This document shows, piece by piece, positions 6,377-10,042 of a stretch of 10,042 nt of DNA. Each line of letters opens with the position of its first letter. The first letter of the stretch is position 1. This stretch comes from Bacteroidia bacterium (GTDB lineage: Bacteria > Bacteroidota > Bacteroidia > Flavobacteriales > Flavobacteriaceae). Below the pieces are notes generated by a model that worked only from the letters and a program-made list of their open reading frames with translations, made no database searches and was not told the origin of the DNA. A program made the translations under genes and the position numbers. The stretch lies in NCBI GenBank assembly GCA_030431085.1, contig JAUIJW010000075.1, positions 1-10,042 on the forward strand, written 5' to 3'.

Positions 6377-7609
6377 TTAAATAATCGTATAACCAAAAAT
6401 AAATGAGATTGTATTATAGTTACCTTTCCAATAACTATTATATCTAAACATTTCTCTAGTAAAGCCTCTTCTTAACTCTACACTAAATGTATTTCTGAAT
6501 TTATAACCCACACCTAAGCTTAAATTGGGAGCAGTATTTACTTCAAGATTACTTATACCCTCATACTTCAACTCTGTGGGTCCATGTATATCAATAACAT
6601 AGGCCGCATTTATAAACATTTTAGTCCTTGAGTTAAGATACATATAATACCTTATTCCTAGAGGCAATTCAACCGAAGAATAATCTATAGCAACTTCTAC
6701 TGAAGGATTAAATGAATTAAAATTTATTATTTCTTCACCTTTAAAAGATTGATACGCTGGTTCTGTAAACAAGGCCCATTTACCTTTATTAAATGGCATA
6801 ACGAACTCAAACTCTACTCCAAATCTAAGCCTTAATTGTTTATCGAAACTTACAGATTTTCTATCATTTCCATTTGAAGGATATACACCTAAAGATGATG
6901 AACTAATTCCTGGTTTTAATGAGATATGAAAAAGTTTGTAGTCTTTTTCTAATTTTGATGCCTCGCTAGTCTCGTCAATCTCATTTCCCTTACAGTCATT
7001 ATATGCTTTAAAAAGCTTCACTAAGTCTTTAGTATAATAGCCAATGGATTTAACTTGATTAAGTGAAATATCTTTACAACTCAAGTACTTATACAATTGC
7101 TGCTTATACATTTTATTCTTCTTTACTTCATCACTTTTAAATCTGTTTTTAGCTAAATAACTTTTATAAACCAACTGCTCTGGCGCCGAATTATTGATCG
7201 AGATGAAATAACGCCTTAAATTACCTTTTTCATAGTAATATAAACTAGCTTTTCCTCTAACCAGAGGTTCAAGAAACAATAGCTCAGTATTGAAAATGGG
7301 GTTTCTTTCACGGCTTAGGTCTTTAACCAATTCGCTCGAACGGTCTATCTTAACTTCAAACCTTTGATATTTTATGCCTCCATCAATTCCAAACTCTTTT
7401 ACAGATTTAATAGTATTATCTCTCGCCTCATCTTCTTCAAACAATTTATATTTAAACTCTGTTGGATTATCTTTCCAATCTAAGTTTTTAATCAAGCAGT
7501 TTGTTTTCTCACCTGAGTTATTGATATAATATCCTTTTTCATATTCTATTTGCGCATTAGCATAAAGCGGTAAACTTAAAGCAATAAGCCACAGTATTTT
7601 TTTTATCAT
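6377..7609 (-). CDS. exported hypothetical protein with probable C-terminal outer-membrane beta-barrel
   Basis: No specific function is recognised. Residues 1-19 are a Sec signal peptide (MIKKILWLIALSLPLYANA, cleavage before Gln20). Residues 20-205 form a polar, mixed alpha/beta region beginning EKGYYINNSGEKTNCLIKNL, with a YYYEKGNLRRYF strand pair and Lys-rich helices; Cys178 and Cys206 could form a disulfide outside the cytoplasm. From about residue 225 to the end, alternating strands such as FHISLKPGIS, LRLRFGVEFEFVM, VELPLGIRYYMYL, NLSLGVGYKF and ISFIFGYTII resemble an 8-10-stranded outer-membrane barrel of the PorT-like kind. The layout resembles proteins I recall as common and unannotated in Flavobacteriia. 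It has its own transcription start or depends on readthrough past the lysS terminator 45 bases upstream; no Bacteroidota promoter consensus is visible in the 165-base gap. Confidence 0.85.
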   Translation of the reverse strand: MIKKILWLIALSLPLYANAQIEYEKGYYINNSGEKTNCLIKNLDWKDNPTEFKYKLFEEDEARDNTIKSVKEFGIDGGIKYQRFEVKIDRSSELVKDLSRERNPIFNTELLFLEPLVRGKASLYYYEKGNLRRYFISINNSAPEQLVYKSYLAKNRFKSDEVKKNKMYKQQLYKYLSCKDISLNQVKSIGYYTKDLVKLFKAYNDCKGNEIDETSEASKLEKDYKLFHISLKPGISSSSLGVYPSNGNDRKSVSFDKQLRLRFGVEFEFVMPFNKGKWALFTEPAYQSFKGEEIINFNSFNPSVEVAIDYSSVELPLGIRYYMYLNSRTKMFINAAYVIDIHGPTELKYEGISNLEVNTAPNLSLGVGYKFRNTFSVELRRGFTREMFRYNSYWKGNYNTISFIFGYTII

Positions 7610-7653
7610 TCTGATAAATTTTTGAAGAATTAATTGACTCTATAACAATAAAA

Positions 7654-7673
7654 AAGCCACGATATTGTGGCTT
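7654..7673 (-). terminator. intrinsic terminator of lysS
   Basis: On the minus strand a 7-bp stem AAGCCAC/GTGGCTT with a 6-base loop runs directly into a T-run (GGCTTTTTTATTG). It lies about 100 bases after the lysS stop and 36 bases before the barrel-like gene start, so it should separate lysS from the genes that follow. Confidence 0.85.
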
Positions 7674-7724
7674 CTCTTGATTATTTTTTTGGCATAAGCT
7701 ACCCTAATTATGCTCTATAATTTT

Positions 7725-7755
7725 TGGTTTAAATTTGGCATTAGAATGGTTTAAA
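7725..7755. repeat. short direct repeats in the lysS 3' region
   Basis: TGGTTTAAA occurs at 7725-7733 and 7747-7755, 22 bases apart. In the same 70 bases TTTGGCATAAG (7688-7698) and TTTGGCATTAG (7734-7744) form a second near-repeat. This is the untranslated tail between the lysS stop and its terminator. No function is evident, and AT-rich composition makes chance likely. Confidence 0.35.
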
Positions 7756-7774
7756 ACTCTTTACATAAAATCAT

Positions 7775-9484
7775 TTACTTATGAAATTTCACAACAAGTC
7801 CCTCTTCCGTTTTTGTTACCTTAGCTAAACCATGTTTGGTAAGCCCTTTAATAGTCTTATCCCATTTTTTATTACTTAATCCACTTTGTACTTTCAAATT
7901 ATTTAAATCAATTTCTACTGCTTCTTCAAGCATTTTTAATACTTTCTTTTCATCATCATTTAATTCTATTTGAGGTGTTTTTTTCTCTGGTTTCATCTGT
8001 GGAAAAAACAGTACTTCTTGTATTGATGCATTATTGGTTAAAAACATTACTAATCGATCAATACCTATACCAATACCACTCGTAGGCGGCATTCCGTATT
8101 CTAAAGCTCTAACAAAGTCCATATCGATAAACATGGCTTCATCATCTCCTTTTTCAGATAATTTTAATTGATCTTTAAAGCGATCTAATTGATCAATAGG
8201 GTCGTTTAATTCTGAATATGCATTGGCCAATTCTTTCCCATTTACCATCAATTCAAAACGTTCTGTCAGTTCAGGATTATCTCTATGTTCTTTACATAGC
8301 GGACTCATTTCTTTTGGATAATCTGTTATAAATGTGGGCTGTATATAATGATGCTCACATTTTTCTCCAAAAAGCTCATCAATAAGCTTTCCTTTACCCA
8401 TGGTTTCATCCACTTCCAGTCCTAAATCTTTACAAACTTTTCTTAACTCTTCTTCATTCATTCCAGAAACATCAACGCCTGTATGAATTTTAATGGCTTC
8501 TAAAATTGGTACTCTGGCATAGGGTGCTTTAAAACTAACTTGATTATCGCCTATCTGCACTTCTGATGTGCCGTTGGCATCAATGGCTACTTTTTCTAAC
8601 AACTGCTCTGTCATTTCCATCATCCAATGATAATCCTTGTAGGCCACATATAATTCCATCACAGTAAATTCCGGATTATGTGTTCTATCCATTCCTTCAT
8701 TTCTAAAATCTTTGGCAAATTCATAAACAGCATCGAAACCACCAACAATTAGCCTTTTAAGATATAGTTCATTAGCTATTCTTAAATACAAAGGCATATC
8801 TAAAGCATTATGATGCGTAATGAACGGACGTGCGGCTGCCCCACCAGGAATTGGTTGTAAAATAGGTGTTTCAACCTCCAAATATCCTTTATCATTAAAA
8901 AACTGCCTAATTGAGTTGGTGATTTTTGTTCTTTTAATGAATGTATTTTTAACCTCATCATTCACTATGAGGTCTACATAACGTTGGCGGTATCGCATTT
9001 CTGGATCGCTAAACGCATCGTGTGTTTTACCATCAGCATCAACTTTTACAACAGGCATAGGCTTTAATGCCTTTGATAGTACAGTGAGCTCTGTAACCTT
9101 TACGGATTTTTCACCAACTTTTGTTTTAAAAACCTCTCCTTTTATTCCGATAATATCACCAATATCCAACAATTTTTTAAACACCTCATTGTAAAGTGTT
9201 TTATCTTCACCTTTGCAAATTTCATCTCTATTGATATAAATTTGCATTCTACCAGAAGCGTCTTTTAGTTCTGCAAATGAAGCTTTCCCCATAATTCTAC
9301 GACTCATCATTCTACCTGCCAAAACAACTTCTTTACGCTCTAAATCATCAAAGTTTTGTATGATAGTATTGATCGTACTGGTCGTTTTAAACTGTTCTGC
9401 CGGATATGGGTTAATGCCAAGCTTTCTTAATCGTTGTAAACTTTCTCTTCTAACAATTTCTTGTTCTGACAGTTGGATAGACAT
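7775..9484 (-). CDS. lysS: lysyl-tRNA synthetase, class II
   Basis: LysRS charges tRNA-Lys with lysine in the cytoplasm using ATP. The 569-residue product has the N-terminal anticodon-binding OB-fold (about 53-140), then the class II core: motif 1 region GYLEVETPILQPIPGG (200-215), motif 2 FRNEGMDRTHNPEFT (260-274) with Arg261, and motif 3 GIGIGIDRLVMF (470-481) with Arg477. The core ends near residue 500 at the position of the shorter E. coli enzyme (about 505 residues). A further 65-residue tail (505-569) reads like a winged-helix unit (ELNDDEKKVLKMLEEA, LKVQSGLSNKKWDKTIKGL, then a beta-hairpin with VTKTEEGLVVKF). The start at 9484 begins MSIQLSEQE, as expected, and sits about 29 bases below a strong promoter. 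It is transcribed alone up to the hairpin at 7654-7673. Identification is secure; the role of the tail is not known to me. Confidence 0.98.
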   Translation of the reverse strand: MSIQLSEQEIVRRESLQRLRKLGINPYPAEQFKTTSTINTIIQNFDDLERKEVVLAGRMMSRRIMGKASFAELKDASGRMQIYINRDEICKGEDKTLYNEVFKKLLDIGDIIGIKGEVFKTKVGEKSVKVTELTVLSKALKPMPVVKVDADGKTHDAFSDPEMRYRQRYVDLIVNDEVKNTFIKRTKITNSIRQFFNDKGYLEVETPILQPIPGGAAARPFITHHNALDMPLYLRIANELYLKRLIVGGFDAVYEFAKDFRNEGMDRTHNPEFTVMELYVAYKDYHWMMEMTEQLLEKVAIDANGTSEVQIGDNQVSFKAPYARVPILEAIKIHTGVDVSGMNEEELRKVCKDLGLEVDETMGKGKLIDELFGEKCEHHYIQPTFITDYPKEMSPLCKEHRDNPELTERFELMVNGKELANAYSELNDPIDQLDRFKDQLKLSEKGDDEAMFIDMDFVRALEYGMPPTSGIGIGIDRLVMFLTNNASIQEVLFFPQMKPEKKTPQIELNDDEKKVLKMLEEAVEIDLNNLKVQSGLSNKKWDKTIKGLTKHGLAKVTKTEEGLVVKFHK

Positions 9485-9512
9485 AGGTTATTATATTTGA
9501 AAAAATAGTGGG

Positions 9513-9543
9513 CAAAGATACAATGCTTTTCAACAAGAACCAA
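9513..9543 (-). promoter_or_regulatory. lysS promoter, Bacteroidota type
   Basis: The minus strand has TTGG (9543-9540), exactly 19 bases, then TATCTTTG (9520-9513), a full match to the TAnnTTTG -7 element of the Bacteroidota primary sigma factor. Transcription would begin near 9506 and leave a leader of about 20 bases before the lysS ATG at 9484. Confidence 0.8.
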
Positions 9544-9585
9544 CCATTGTTAAAGTCTAGAGTTTTTTAGGTGGTTTTTTTTTAG

Positions 9586-9593
9586 CAATTTTG
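9586..9593 (+). promoter_or_regulatory. candidate -7 element for the YqaE-like gene and lipB
   Basis: CAATTTTG (9586-9593), followed by CAGTCG, differs from TAnnTTTG at the first base only. Transcription would start near 9600, giving a leader of about 20 bases to the ATG at 9622. The expected -33 position falls in a T-run without TTG, so the match is partial. It faces away from the lysS promoter about 45 bases to its left. Confidence 0.4.
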
Positions 9594-9621
9594 CAGTCGA
9601 TTAATTTAAGATAGGTTCAAC

Positions 9622-9786
9622 ATGAGTTTTTGGCGAGTTATTTTATCGATATTGTTACCACCACTGGCTGTTTTAGATAAAGGTTGTGGCTCTATTTTAA
9701 TTGTTTTTATTTTAACCTTATGCGGATGGGTACCTGGTGTTATTGCCGCTTTAATTATTCTCAACAACCCAAAATACAGCTCATGA
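9622..9786 (+). CDS. YqaE/Pmp3 family small membrane protein
   Basis: The 54-residue product begins MSFWRVILSILLPPLAVLDKG and continues with a second hydrophobic stretch SILIVFILTLCGWVPGVIAALII (24-46), then NNPKYSS. This is the pattern of the Pmp3/YqaE family (UPF0057): two membrane helices, PP in the first, a short DKGCG turn and WVPG in the second helix. Members are small proteolipids of the plasma membrane, linked in yeast (Pmp3) and plants to membrane potential and salt or cold stress; bacterial roles are poorly defined. The gene is too short for many gene finders. Its stop TGA lies inside the lipB start (ATGA), so the two are almost certainly cotranscribed and translationally coupled. 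The minus-strand open frame over the same bases has no recognisable features. Confidence 0.93.
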   Translation: MSFWRVILSILLPPLAVLDKGCGSILIVFILTLCGWVPGVIAALIILNNPKYSS

Positions 9787-10042
9787 ATCAAATTAAACTT
9801 ACAGATCTTGGTTTAAAAGGTTATCAAAATGCTTGGGATTATCAAGATAGATTATTTCAAGAAAACATTGCCACCAAACTAGAAAACAGGCACAGTGCAA
9901 TACCTCGTAAAACTTTAAACCATTTACTGTTTACAGAACACCCTCATGTGTATACCTTAGGTAAAAGTGGCGATATCTCTAACTTGCTTCTCAATGAGAC
10001 TCAGCTAAAAGAAAAAGGAATTACATTTATAAAATCTAATCG
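9783..10042 (+). CDS. lipB: octanoyltransferase LipB, N-terminal part only
   Basis: LipB moves octanoyl from octanoyl-acyl carrier protein to lipoyl domains (for example pyruvate dehydrogenase E2), the first step of de novo lipoate formation; it acts in the cytoplasm. Eighty-six codons are visible before the right edge. They include LTDLGLKGYQNAWDYQDRLF (6-25), LNHLLFTEHPHVYTLGKSGD (45-64) and NLLLNETQLKEKGITF (67-82), which match the N-terminal third of LipB, including the HPHVYTLGKSGD signature. The catalytic Lys and Cys lie beyond the edge and cannot be checked. The start overlaps the stop of the YqaE-like gene by four bases (ATGA), so expression should be coupled to that gene and driven from the same promoter region, divergent from lysS. 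Confidence 0.95.
   Translation, partial: MNQIKLTDLGLKGYQNAWDYQDRLFQENIATKLENRHSAIPRKTLNHLLFTEHPHVYTLGKSGDISNLLLNETQLKEKGITFIKSN

Noticed and set aside
7729..7736. TAAATTTG on the plus strand, a match to the -7 promoter element
   Set aside because: No plus-strand gene follows and there is no -33 partner; it lies in the lysS 3' tail and is probably chance.
9606..9791. Minus-strand open frame of 61 codons
   Set aside because: It is opposite the YqaE/Pmp3-like gene, which matches its family along the full length, so the minus frame is a shadow.
1..10042. Mobile elements, CRISPR arrays, tRNA or rRNA genes, defence systems
   Set aside because: No transposase, integrase, regularly spaced repeat, cloverleaf or ribosomal RNA signature was found on either strand.

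Overview
The window is AT-rich chromosomal DNA that looks like Bacteroidota, most probably a Flavobacteriaceae member. The reasons are the gene families, the near absence of Shine-Dalgarno sites, signal peptides cleaved just before Gln, and a lysS promoter matching the Bacteroidota form (TTGG, 19 bp, TATCTTTG). I see no insertion sequence, phage gene, CRISPR array, tRNA or rRNA. Coding density is high and no gene-free stretch exceeds 300 bases.

Nine of the eleven genes read on the minus strand. In their direction of transcription they are: lysS (7775-9484), ending in a clear hairpin terminator; a 410-residue exported protein with a probable outer-membrane barrel (6377-7609); an exported ChbG/HpnK-like deacetylase (5329-6261) preceded by a 36-bp near-perfect palindrome; a tightly packed carbohydrate unit made of an exported SMP-30/gluconolactonase-like protein (4236-5207), a gluconokinase/6-phosphogluconate dehydrogenase fusion (2368-4233) and a small helical protein of unknown function (1844-2320); and a second unit with a PaiB-like FMN protein (1058-1669), a RimJ/RimL-type acetyltransferase (432-1046) and the start of an exported Gfo/Idh/MocA-like lipoprotein that runs off the left edge (1-426). 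At the right end, divergent from lysS, are a 54-residue YqaE/Pmp3 membrane protein and the start of lipB, which overlap by four bases.

The most coherent story is the gluconate module. A lactonase would release aldonic acid outside the cytoplasm, and a single fused polypeptide would then phosphorylate gluconate and oxidatively decarboxylate 6-phosphogluconate to ribulose 5-phosphate. There is no zwf or pgl beside it, so the unit looks gluconate-fed rather than glucose-6-phosphate-fed. The other points worth a second look are the palindrome at 6273-6308 and the exported Gfo/Idh-like lipoprotein with a degenerate nucleotide-binding loop. Most of the rest is ordinary housekeeping or family-level conserved sequence, and I found no clear evidence of a wholly new system.
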